From a bacterium (GTDB lineage: Bacteria; Planctomycetota; UBA1135; UBA2386), in assembly GCA_024743115.1 (NCBI GenBank), contig JANSXC010000039.1:1-40348 (forward strand): a stretch of DNA of 40,348 nt, written 5' to 3'. The position numbers were made by a program, and so were the translations under genes. Below, piece after piece: positions 33,822-40,348 of the stretch (within the stretch, counting starts at the first letter, position 1; each line of letters opens with the position of its first letter). The notes under the pieces are model-generated. The model did no database searches, had not been told where the DNA came from, and worked only from the letters and a program-made list of their open reading frames with translations.

Positions 33822-35363
33822 TCAGGACTCCCCACCACCGAAAATCCGCGTCAGCACGGCTCGATCGCCCTGGATCGCCGTTCGCTGCAGATACGGCATC
33901 AGGCCGCGGAGGCCGCCGAGTTCTTCGCCGCCGCCGGCGCGACCGGGGCCGCCGTGGATCGAGCCGGGCAGCACGGCGCCCGGGCCCAGCGCCTGCCCCA
34001 TCGTCTTCTCGCTGCCGAGCCAGACGCGCCCGTGCCACGGCGCAAGGCCGCGAACCACGGTTTCGACGAAGCGCTTGTCGTCCGAGTAGACGCTCGCGAC
34101 GAGACTGCCGCCGCCGCGGTTCACGAGCTCGACGACTTCGGCCGCGTCACCCGAGTACGGGATGACCGTCGCGCACGGCCCGAAGACCTCGAGTTCGTGC
34201 AGGATCGCGGCGCTGCCGTCCTTGGCGCGGAGCAGGGTCGGTTTGACGAAGTAACCCGGTGTGCTGTGCGGCTCGCTGCCGCCCGTGACGATCTCGGCGA
34301 CCGCGGCGAGCTGATCGATGCCGCCGCGCACGTCGTCGAACTGCGCCTTGCTGGCGACGGGCCCCATTCGATGGTTGGTGTCGAGTGGATTGCCGATCGC
34401 GGTGCCTTCGAGGCGCGCCTGCAGCTCCTCGCAGATCTCGTCGACCATGTCCTCGGGCACGAAGATGCGGCGCACGGCCGTGCACTTCTGTCCGGCCTTC
34501 TGCGTCATGTCGATTGCGACGTTGCCGAGGAACTGCTCACGCGTGTCGCTGTCGAGTTCGGCGTCCGGGCCGAGAACCGCCGAGTTGATCGAGTCCGCCT
34601 CGACGTTGACGCGCACGTTGCGGGCGATGAGGTTCTGATTGCCGCGGATCAACGCGCCGGTCTTGGCGCTGCCGGTGAACGCGACCGTGTCCTGCGGGCC
34701 GAGTAGGTCGAGCAAACCGCTCACGGAGCCCGGCAGGAATTGGAACGCACCCTCCGGCAGGATGCCGGACTCGACGACCAGCTGCGCGATGCGGTGTGCG
34801 AGCATCGCGCTGGCGTGGCCCGCCTTCTCGATGACCGGGACGCCCGCGAGCAGGGCGCAAGCCATCTTCTCACCCATGCCCCAGGCCGGGAAGTTGAATG
34901 CGTTGATGTGCACCGCGACGCCCGTCCGCGGCACGAGCAGGTGCTGGCCCGAGAATCGTGGCGTGCGGCCGAGCTGATCGACGTCGCCGTCGAGCAGATG
35001 CTGGCCGTCCAACTTGCTGCCGAGCTTGGCGTAGAACGCGAGGGTCCCGGACGCGCCATCGAGGTCGAACTTGGCGTCGCCACGGGTGTTGCCGCCGTTC
35101 CTTCCCGCGATCTCGATGAGTTCGTCACGATGCTGGTGAATCACGCCCGCGAGCCCCTTGAGCACGGCTGCGCGCTCCGCGAACGTCATCGCCCGCAGGG
35201 CTGGCCCGCCCTGCTCCCGCGCGTGCGCGAGCACCGCGGCGAAGTCGACGCCGCCAGGCCGGACCTCACCGAGAACGGCTTCCGTGGTCGGATCGTGGAG
35301 CGGCTTGGGATCGCCTTCGCCGGCGTTCCAGTTGCCGCAGACGTAGCTCTGCAGTTGGATCAT
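33822..35363 (-). CDS. PaaZ/BoxD-type aldehyde dehydrogenase
   Basis: 513 residues, one aldehyde dehydrogenase domain. Catalytic Cys294 ('AGQKCTAVRR'), general base Glu255 ('VNVEADSIN') and Asn157 ('INAFNFPAWGMGEK') are present. The C-terminal 'IHGGPGRAGGGEELGGLRG', followed by 'QRTAIQGD', is the signature of the subgroup that oxidises CoA-bound semialdehydes: the PaaZ N-terminal domain of phenylacetate degradation and BoxD of the benzoyl-CoA epoxidation route. It lacks the PaaZ hydratase domain, and its length matches BoxD (~515). No other paa or box gene is in view, so the pathway is undecided. A TATCGT -10-like box lies ~12 nt before the ATG. Confidence 0.85.
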   Translation of the reverse strand: MIQLQSYVCGNWNAGEGDPKPLHDPTTEAVLGEVRPGGVDFAAVLAHAREQGGPALRAMTFAERAAVLKGLAGVIHQHRDELIEIAGRNGGNTRGDAKFDLDGASGTLAFYAKLGSKLDGQHLLDGDVDQLGRTPRFSGQHLLVPRTGVAVHINAFNFPAWGMGEKMACALLAGVPVIEKAGHASAMLAHRIAQLVVESGILPEGAFQFLPGSVSGLLDLLGPQDTVAFTGSAKTGALIRGNQNLIARNVRVNVEADSINSAVLGPDAELDSDTREQFLGNVAIDMTQKAGQKCTAVRRIFVPEDMVDEICEELQARLEGTAIGNPLDTNHRMGPVASKAQFDDVRGGIDQLAAVAEIVTGGSEPHSTPGYFVKPTLLRAKDGSAAILHELEVFGPCATVIPYSGDAAEVVELVNRGGGSLVASVYSDDKRFVETVVRGLAPWHGRVWLGSEKTMGQALGPGAVLPGSIHGGPGRAGGGEELGGLRGLMPYLQRTAIQGDRAVLTRIFGGGES

Positions 35364-35448
35364 TTTGGGCGAAGCACGATAGCGCTCGCCCGCACCGGAA
35401 TCACGGCAATCAGGTCCCGGCCCAATCGACCAATGCCGGGATGATCCC

Positions 35449-37143
35449 CTATGGCAGAATCGTCATCGCGGCGTTGTCCCCCACGCAGCTGGGCCCTCCG
35501 AACGGCGAGAGTGCCAGGAAGCCCCAGTGCACCGTTTGCCCAGCGAACGGCGTCGCGACGCCGGCCGGCAGGGTCAGGGTCGTGGTGGCGCGGCCGGCCG
35601 CGTCGAACAGCCCGAGTCCGTTCGCCACCAGGCCGCCGTTGGGATTGCCCGCGATCGAACTCGTGAGGAAATCGATGTTGATCGGCACTGGGAAACCCGG
35701 CGCCCACTCGAAGCCCGGGCTCGTTCCGGACAGCGTCGCGAGTGCGAGGTAGATATGACCCGCACCCGCGGTGCCGACGTCGTACGTGATGAACACGTTG
35801 CCGCCCGCGCTCGCGCTCACGCCGCCCGGGAACACGGACATGATCGTGCCCGTCGAGAATCGCCGGCGCGTCGTAGCGATGTGGCCGTCGGCGTCGCGAA
35901 CCTGCAGCGTCGAGGTGACGAGGCCCGGGTGCCGGGCGAGGCCCTGCACCGTCCCGCTCGCGACCCATGGCGTGTCGAACTGGCCGTCGCCATCGACGTC
36001 GACGCGCGCCTGCAGAGCGTTGTTGGGGTCTTCGTTGCCACGCGACAGCGCGGAGTCGGCGGTGACCGTGAGCCGGAACGTGTTGGCTGTCAGGACGGGC
36101 ACCGGCCAGTTGCAGCCCGGGACCGCGTGCTGCGCCATCGGTGTCCACCAGCCCGGGTTCTGGACGAGCAGGTCGTAGCGGAACGACTGGTAGCCGTCAG
36201 CGCCACCGAGCAGCGAGCCCGTGATCGAGGCATCGATCGTCGAGTTCGTCGTCGTCTGGCCAGAACTCGAGTAGGTCTGCACGACGTTGCAGACCCGGCG
36301 CCCGGGGTAACCGGCGAGCTGGCACGCCGTGCGCGCGTAGGCTGCGGCCTGTCGGCAGTAGGCCTGATGCAGCGCGTAGGTGTTGTAGATCGAGCCGTTC
36401 GCCGTGTAGGTCATCGGCATCAGGACATCGAGATACGGCGCGAGCGCCTGCCAGTCCTGGCCATACTGCCCGGCGAGTGAGTTGCGCACACTGCTGTAGG
36501 AGTTGAACTGGCCGTTGTAGACCGGGCCGTCGAACGTGAACCGGTTCGCGAGCAGGTAGGCGTGCAGTGACAGGCTGCCGATGCGTTCGCGAATCTGCGC
36601 GACGAAGTTCGTGACGTTGGCGGCGACGGCCCCACTGCTGCCGACGTAGCGGATGTAGTCGAGTGCGATGCCGTCGAGGTCGTACGTCGGCAGGCCATTG
36701 CCCTCGAACGAGTCGACGAGGTAGCCGATCACATCGAGCAGATACTGCTTGTGCGCCGCGTTGTCGGGCTGCACAGAGTTGTCGAAGCAGCGCAGCACTG
36801 CGACGACGCGCACGTTGACCGCGTGACACGCGTTGATGAGCGCCCGCAGATCGATGCCGGCACCCCCGGGGCGGACGGGACCCCAGCCCGGGTTCCACGT
36901 GCCGGCCGAGTCCGTGATCCACAGGTCGCCCGTGCTCGGACCCGTTGCGCGAAACGCGCTGACGTAGACCGTGTCGATACCGTGGCTCACGCAGTTGTTG
37001 GCGATCTCGTTGACCCGGCTGTTCATGTTGCCGACCAGGAACGGGAAGACCCCGACCGCGACGTCGGTCGACGGTGCCTGTGCGCGCGGCGAGGCGAGCA
37101 ACGTGAAGAATGCGGCCAGAAGTATCGAGGTCGTAACGCGCAT
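35449..37143 (-). CDS. Secreted putative glycoside hydrolase (TIM-barrel, DUF4015/GHL-like)
   Basis: 564 residues from the ATG at 37143; signal peptide ending SPRA|QAPS. The N-terminal ~320 residues resemble GHL/DUF4015-type barrels: 'CVSHGIDTVYVSAF', 'ALINACHAVNVRVVAVLRC', 'YDLDGIALDYIRYVG' with likely catalytic acids, and 'YLDVLMPMTYTANG'. A middle Ig-like domain has 'RVDVDGDGQFDTPW' and 'LQVRDADGHIATT'. The last ~120 residues ('GGNVFITYDVGTAGAGHIYL' to 'VGDNAAMTILP') match the beta-rich end module seen in neighbouring secreted proteins. An exported polysaccharide-acting enzyme is likely, but substrate and even catalysis are inferred. Longer in-frame starts would disrupt the signal peptide. 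Confidence 0.8.
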   Translation of the reverse strand: MRVTTSILLAAFFTLLASPRAQAPSTDVAVGVFPFLVGNMNSRVNEIANNCVSHGIDTVYVSAFRATGPSTGDLWITDSAGTWNPGWGPVRPGGAGIDLRALINACHAVNVRVVAVLRCFDNSVQPDNAAHKQYLLDVIGYLVDSFEGNGLPTYDLDGIALDYIRYVGSSGAVAANVTNFVAQIRERIGSLSLHAYLLANRFTFDGPVYNGQFNSYSSVRNSLAGQYGQDWQALAPYLDVLMPMTYTANGSIYNTYALHQAYCRQAAAYARTACQLAGYPGRRVCNVVQTYSSSGQTTTNSTIDASITGSLLGGADGYQSFRYDLLVQNPGWWTPMAQHAVPGCNWPVPVLTANTFRLTVTADSALSRGNEDPNNALQARVDVDGDGQFDTPWVASGTVQGLARHPGLVTSTLQVRDADGHIATTRRRFSTGTIMSVFPGGVSASAGGNVFITYDVGTAGAGHIYLALATLSGTSPGFEWAPGFPVPINIDFLTSSIAGNPNGGLVANGLGLFDAAGRATTTLTLPAGVATPFAGQTVHWGFLALSPFGGPSCVGDNAAMTILP

Positions 37144-37164
37144 GGGTTGGTCTTCGGGGGTCGC

Positions 37165-37219
37165 TTGGCAGTGACTCGGGCGAGGCATTATGAACTACTC
37201 GAACGATTCGCCAAAGGAG
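37165..37219. promoter_or_regulatory. Divergent promoter region between two secreted-protein genes
   Basis: ATTATG/CATAAT (37186-37192) serves both strands. For the minus gene: TTGGCG (37214-37209), 16 bp, CATAAT (37192-37187). For the plus gene: TTGGCA (37165-37170) with CATTAT at 15 bp or TATGAA at 18 bp, then a strong Shine-Dalgarno AAAGGAG (37213-37219) before the ATG at 37224. The two genes are thus leadered, unlike many others here. Confidence 0.55.
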
Positions 37220-37223
37220 CACC

Positions 37224-38822
37224 ATGAGCCAGACCCTGTCCCGTTCTACCCTCGCCCGCAACATCACGTTCGCCGCCGGCCTGTTGGCCTGCGGTGGCCT
37301 CGCCGAACTCGCGCCCGCGCAGAACGCGCTGTTGTTCACGGGCCGGTTTCCGTTCGTGAGCCTCGACGCCGTCAACGAGCGGCCGAACGGCAGCATCAAC
37401 GAGCTGTCGCGCTACGCCTTCTCCTACTGCCGCCCGGGCGCTGGCGCCTTCGCGCGCAGTCTGCTGCCCGCGACCGGCATGCAGTGCTACCTCGGTGACG
37501 GCAACGGCGACAACAACTACCTCAAGTTCGACGAGTTCTCGTCACTGAGCTACTTCCTCAACCTGCAGATCGGCGGCATCTTCGTGCAGCATGCGGATCG
37601 CGGCGATGTGACTTGGGACCGGGTCTACTTCACCGTCCGGGACAACGTGGCCGAGGACATCGAGGTGCTCACGAGTGGCGGCACCCAGACCCACACCCTC
37701 GTGCCCGGCGACTGGGTTCGCCTCATGCCGAACGGTGACGTCGAGTTCTTCATGACGCCGGCCCAGCTCGCCGTCGCGGCCGGTGCGCCGCCCGCAGGTC
37801 AGGGCAGCACGCACGGGGCGCACGCGCTCGTGCAGACCGATACGGGCGATCTCTACTACTCGCCGGTCCAGGGTGGCCATTGGGTCAACGGCAACCAGGG
37901 CGGTCCGATCTTCGCCAATGACGGTGCGATCGTGAAGATCGCTGCGGCGGACATCAACTACGACAGTAACGGCAACATCAGCAGCTTCAACCCGGACAGC
38001 GCGGTGCTCTGTCTCGAGGAGACCAACGCGGGCTCGAGCCCGAACCCGCGCAGCATCCGGATGATGGTGGGCTCCGCGGGCGCGTTCGACAACGCCGGCA
38101 ACGCGATCCTCGGCACATCGGGTTCGACGGTCTACGCCAAGACCAGCGGTCTCGGCCTCGACCCGAACGGGGGCACGTTCCAGACGACGTTCCCCGACGG
38201 CAGCGGTGCGTACACCGACGAGCCGAACCTCGTGTTCACCTCCGACGCGGGCCGCTATGGCGGCACGATCTTTTCGACGGCGAGCAACGGCAGCATCGCG
38301 ACCATCAACGGCCAGCTCTGCGGCAGCAACCTCAGCGGCGTTCCCGCAACCGGCGCCTGGCTCGGTGTCACGCTCGATGTTTCGAACTTCCAGCCCACGA
38401 TCATGGGGCTGACGGTCGTCGACGATCTGGATCACGATCCGGTCCTGCTCGATCAGCCGAACTTCGGCGCGCTCGATCTGGCCGCGAACCAGCCGACCTG
38501 GGACATCGACCTCAACGGTCCGCCGGCGGGCGTCGCGTTCCTGATCGCGACGTTCGGCCCTGGCGGCCCGGGTGGCGTGCCCGCGTCGATCCCGGCGAGC
38601 CTGTTGCCGGTCACGCTGGGCGCGGGTCACGCCGACATCTTCACGTCGATGAACACGTTGACGCTCGGCCTCGCCGTAACCGATCCCAACGGCTACGCGA
38701 CGTTCTCGTTCAACAACCCCAACTCGGGCGGATTCTCCAACCTGCGCTTCGTGTTGCAGGCTGCCGCGGGCTTCAACCCGGACATCCGGGTCAGCACGCC
38801 GACGATCACCCAGTTGCGGTGA
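37224..38822 (+). CDS. Secreted protein of unknown function
   Basis: 532 residues; signal peptide ending LAPA|QNAL. The body is beta-rich with Asn/Asp/Gly turns ('YLGDGNGDNNYLKFDEFSSL', 'ITVRDNVAEDIEVL'-like strands, 'AADINYDSNGNISSFNPDSA' as a possible calcium loop). It has no catalytic signature I recognise. The C-terminal ~110 residues ('GPPAGVAFLIATFGPGG' to 'FNPDIRVSTPTITQLR') form another version of the beta-rich end module. AAAGGAG directly before the ATG is the best Shine-Dalgarno in the window. It shares a divergent promoter region with the putative glycosidase and is followed by another secreted-protein gene after 50 nt. Confidence 0.85.
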   Translation: MSQTLSRSTLARNITFAAGLLACGGLAELAPAQNALLFTGRFPFVSLDAVNERPNGSINELSRYAFSYCRPGAGAFARSLLPATGMQCYLGDGNGDNNYLKFDEFSSLSYFLNLQIGGIFVQHADRGDVTWDRVYFTVRDNVAEDIEVLTSGGTQTHTLVPGDWVRLMPNGDVEFFMTPAQLAVAAGAPPAGQGSTHGAHALVQTDTGDLYYSPVQGGHWVNGNQGGPIFANDGAIVKIAAADINYDSNGNISSFNPDSAVLCLEETNAGSSPNPRSIRMMVGSAGAFDNAGNAILGTSGSTVYAKTSGLGLDPNGGTFQTTFPDGSGAYTDEPNLVFTSDAGRYGGTIFSTASNGSIATINGQLCGSNLSGVPATGAWLGVTLDVSNFQPTIMGLTVVDDLDHDPVLLDQPNFGALDLAANQPTWDIDLNGPPAGVAFLIATFGPGGPGGVPASIPASLLPVTLGAGHADIFTSMNTLTLGLAVTDPNGYATFSFNNPNSGGFSNLRFVLQAAAGFNPDIRVSTPTITQLR

Positions 38823-38872
38823 TCGTTGCTGGTCCAACCACTCCCTGCTCCGCAACCGTGCCTCCGAGATCC

Positions 38873-39883
38873 ATGCTCGATAACTCCATGCTGAAGTCCT
38901 CCACCCTCGTGCTACTGACTCTGGCCAGCGTCGCCAGTCTGCCTGCGCAGGATTGGTATGTGCCGAACTCCGACCCCTCGACGGGTGGCTGCAACGTCAT
39001 TCCGTTCGGCAGTACGACGCTCGGGACGTTCGCTCAGGCGCGCTACCAGTGCAAAGCAACCGCGGCCGACCTCGGCGGCGCTGTCGGGGTCATCACCGGG
39101 CTCGGGTTCGCGCCGTGCCGCTCGGGCACGGCACACTACACCCAGATCGACATCGTGATGGATCACCATCCAGCCGGCACTCCGCTGACGACGACGTTCG
39201 CGAACAACCTCACGCCGGCCGCGATGACCGTGATGTCGGCGAGCGACTTCACCTGGCATCTCACCGCGGACAACTGGACCGAGATCGGGTTACAGGTGCC
39301 ATTCGTCTACAACGGCATCGACGATCTCGTGATTCAGGTCACGACGGTCGACGGCACGGCGCCAGGGGGGTTTCATCGCGACGCGCGGCAGCGGGTCTAC
39401 TGGGTGGCTTCTTCGGGAACGCCGGCCCCGTCCGGTGCTTCGGGTAATGCCGCGCTCAAGTTCGAGGTCAGCATGCTGACTGCGAAGACGTCGACCTACG
39501 GTGTCGGCTGTGCGGGCACGAACGGGGAACCGGTCCACTCCTTCGGCGGCTCGTCGCAGCTCGGCCAGACTCTGGACCTGGAGGTCAGCGCGGGCGTCCC
39601 GAACCAGCTCGCGTTCCTCGTGATGGGGATCTACGCGGGCACGCCGTTCCCGCTGGACCTCGGTTTCCTCGGCATGCCGGGCTGTTTCCAGCACATCGAT
39701 ACGCTCACCGTGCTCGCGGTGCCGCTTGATCCGGCCGGTGCCGGCGCTGCCCAGTTGCCGATCCCGAACGATCCGTCCTACGTGAACGTGCGGCTGTATT
39801 CGCAGTACGCGTGCCTCGATCCGGGCGCGAATGCCGCGGGCGTGACGACCACGCGCTACGGGCGGATCTACATCGGCAACTAG
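38873..39883 (+). CDS. Secreted protein with a C-terminal 'YGxGCAGT' module
   Basis: 336 residues from the ATG at 38873; a second ATG at 38888 is equally possible. Signal peptide ending SLPA|QDWY. Residues ~20-210 form a beta-sandwich-like domain ('PSTGGCNVIPFGS', 'HYTQIDIVMDHHPAGTPL', 'VYNGIDDLVIQVTTVDG'). The last ~130 residues open with 'STYGVGCAGTNGEPVHS' and run through 'PLDLGFLGMPGC' to 'RYGRIYIGN'. This end module is recurrent in secreted proteins of one planctomycete lineage as I recall it. No enzymatic motif is visible; two Cys pairs may form disulfides. No Shine-Dalgarno is evident. It follows the previous secreted-protein gene closely and may be co-transcribed. Confidence 0.82.
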   Translation: MLDNSMLKSSTLVLLTLASVASLPAQDWYVPNSDPSTGGCNVIPFGSTTLGTFAQARYQCKATAADLGGAVGVITGLGFAPCRSGTAHYTQIDIVMDHHPAGTPLTTTFANNLTPAAMTVMSASDFTWHLTADNWTEIGLQVPFVYNGIDDLVIQVTTVDGTAPGGFHRDARQRVYWVASSGTPAPSGASGNAALKFEVSMLTAKTSTYGVGCAGTNGEPVHSFGGSSQLGQTLDLEVSAGVPNQLAFLVMGIYAGTPFPLDLGFLGMPGCFQHIDTLTVLAVPLDPAGAGAAQLPIPNDPSYVNVRLYSQYACLDPGANAAGVTTTRYGRIYIGN

Positions 39884-39903
39884 TCGCCAACTAGTCTTCA
39901 ACT
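39877..39903. repeat. Short direct repeat across the stop codon
   Basis: CAACTAGTCGC, CAACTAGTCTT and CAACT follow one another; the first copy contains the TAG stop at 39881-39883 and the second repeats it in another frame. Confidence 0.6.
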
Positions 39904-39924
39904 GGGGCCGTGGGAACCGGCCCC
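39904..39924. terminator. Hairpin between converging genes
   Basis: GGGGCCG, 7-nt loop, CGGCCCC: a perfect GC-rich 7-bp stem 20 nt after the stop of the secreted-protein gene and 42 nt before the converging kinase stop. No T-run follows, so termination is plausible but not typical. Confidence 0.45.
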
Positions 39925-39966
39925 CTGGCAAGTGGATCGGGGTCGCTTTGTTGCGATCAGCGCTGC

Positions 39967-40218
39967 TCAGGCGCTGGCCACGAACTGCAGCAGTTCCTGG
40001 TAGCGCTTCTCGATCGTCTCGCGGTCGGCGTTCGCGAGCCGGTCGACGCCGAGCGACTCGACCGTGAGGCTCGCGGTGACCGTGCCGTAGGCGACCGCGC
40101 GCTTGAGGTTCCAGACCGACACCGAATCGGCGTTGGCGAGGTAGCCCATGAAGCCGCCGGCGAAGCTGTCGCCCGCGCCCGTCGGGTCGACGACGGATAC
40201 GACATGAAGGAAGCCCAT
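39967..40218 (-). CDS. C-terminal fragment of a PfkB-family carbohydrate kinase
   Basis: The last ~78 residues of a ribokinase/PfkB-fold sugar or nucleoside kinase. The second family signature is intact ('DPTGAGDSFAGGFMGYLA', catalytic Asp in GAGD), followed by the usual C-terminal helices ('LKRAVAYGTVTASLTVESLG'). Upstream, the expected sequence stops abruptly at about 40200: the frame continues as unrelated residues and meets a stop at 40252-40254. The DNA from ~40200 to the end is also less GC-rich. The gene is therefore either cut by a contig-end chimera or truly truncated; the ATG at 40218 is not a credible natural start. Confidence 0.8.
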   Translation of the reverse strand: MGFLHVVSVVDPTGAGDSFAGGFMGYLANADSVSVWNLKRAVAYGTVTASLTVESLGVDRLANADRETIEKRYQELLQFVASA

Positions 40219-40348
40219 GGGGGTACACGAATGACGGAACCAGCGTAGGCATCAAAATGCATACTGCAGATGTGAAAAGGGAACTGGCACCGGTAAGCAA
40301 GAGTCTACGAGGGAGGGAACAATGCAGTGCGCGACACATAAGGGGAGC
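40203..40348. other. Compositionally odd right edge, no gene
   Basis: The final ~146 bases contain frequent AAAA, ATGCAT and CATAAG-like runs, and lack the strong GC third-position pattern of the rest. No reading frame here resembles the missing part of the kinase. Assembly artefact is the simplest reading. Confidence 0.5.

Noticed and set aside
39290..40339. A 349-codon minus-strand frame across the right edge
   Set aside because: It is out of frame with the clear PfkB signature and is Arg-rich shadow sequence opposite a secreted-protein gene.

Overview
The window is GC-rich, gene-dense chromosomal DNA, probably from a member of the Planctomycetota. I place it there for three reasons: several large Sec-secreted proteins share FG-GAP-type repeats and a recurring C-terminal beta-rich module; there is a sulfatase and a HEAT/VWA protein; and a lysine/alanine-rich H1-like protein ends in a small 'FIxAIDxxKxxxxRPFPSWSEVL' domain that I associate with this phylum. 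I see no prophage, insertion sequence, CRISPR array or recognisable defence locus. The last ~150 bases have a different composition and break a kinase gene, so the right edge is probably a contig end or chimera.

Layout. 1-4117 (minus): partial GH2-like secreted enzyme, M32 carboxypeptidase and HEAT/VWA protein. 4186-8365 (plus): membrane-anchored HtrA-like protease, a small degenerate histidine-kinase-like protein, then a PhoB/PhoR pair. 8407-11162 (minus): thiC under a TPP riboswitch, and a CvpA-family membrane protein. 11234-15105 (plus): two large uncharacterised proteins, the second ending in a DUF2325-like domain. 15270-17661: a divergent pair, a DUF3187-like outer-membrane lipoprotein and a lipoprotein with three internal repeats. 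17766-19325: FG-GAP secreted protein. 19411-25190: housekeeping metabolism (aroA, purC, mtnA, uppP, ald) plus the H1-like protein. 25350-27526 (minus): a translationally coupled envelope pair. 27807-27883: tRNA-Val(GAC). 28047-39883: a secretome-rich stretch (giant Gly-rich protein, sulfatase, orphan CheR-like protein, PaaZ/BoxD-type aldehyde dehydrogenase, putative glycosidase, two further secreted proteins). 39967-40218: remnant of a PfkB-family kinase.

Two rules emerge from reading the genes side by side. First, every clear signal-peptidase-I substrate (8 of 8) has Gln at the predicted +1 position, which parallels the Bacteroidetes 'Q-rule' and suggests N-terminal pyroglutamate. Second, at least six and probably seven genes have a TANNNT-like -10 box ending 6-8 nt before the start codon, as expected for leaderless mRNAs; this also fixes several GTG/TTG starts. 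I found no complete new multi-gene system. The best candidates for undescribed biology are these secretome and leaderless rules, the shared C-terminal module, the H1-like fusion, the small kinase-like protein upstream of PhoBR, and the 11234/13033 gene pair.
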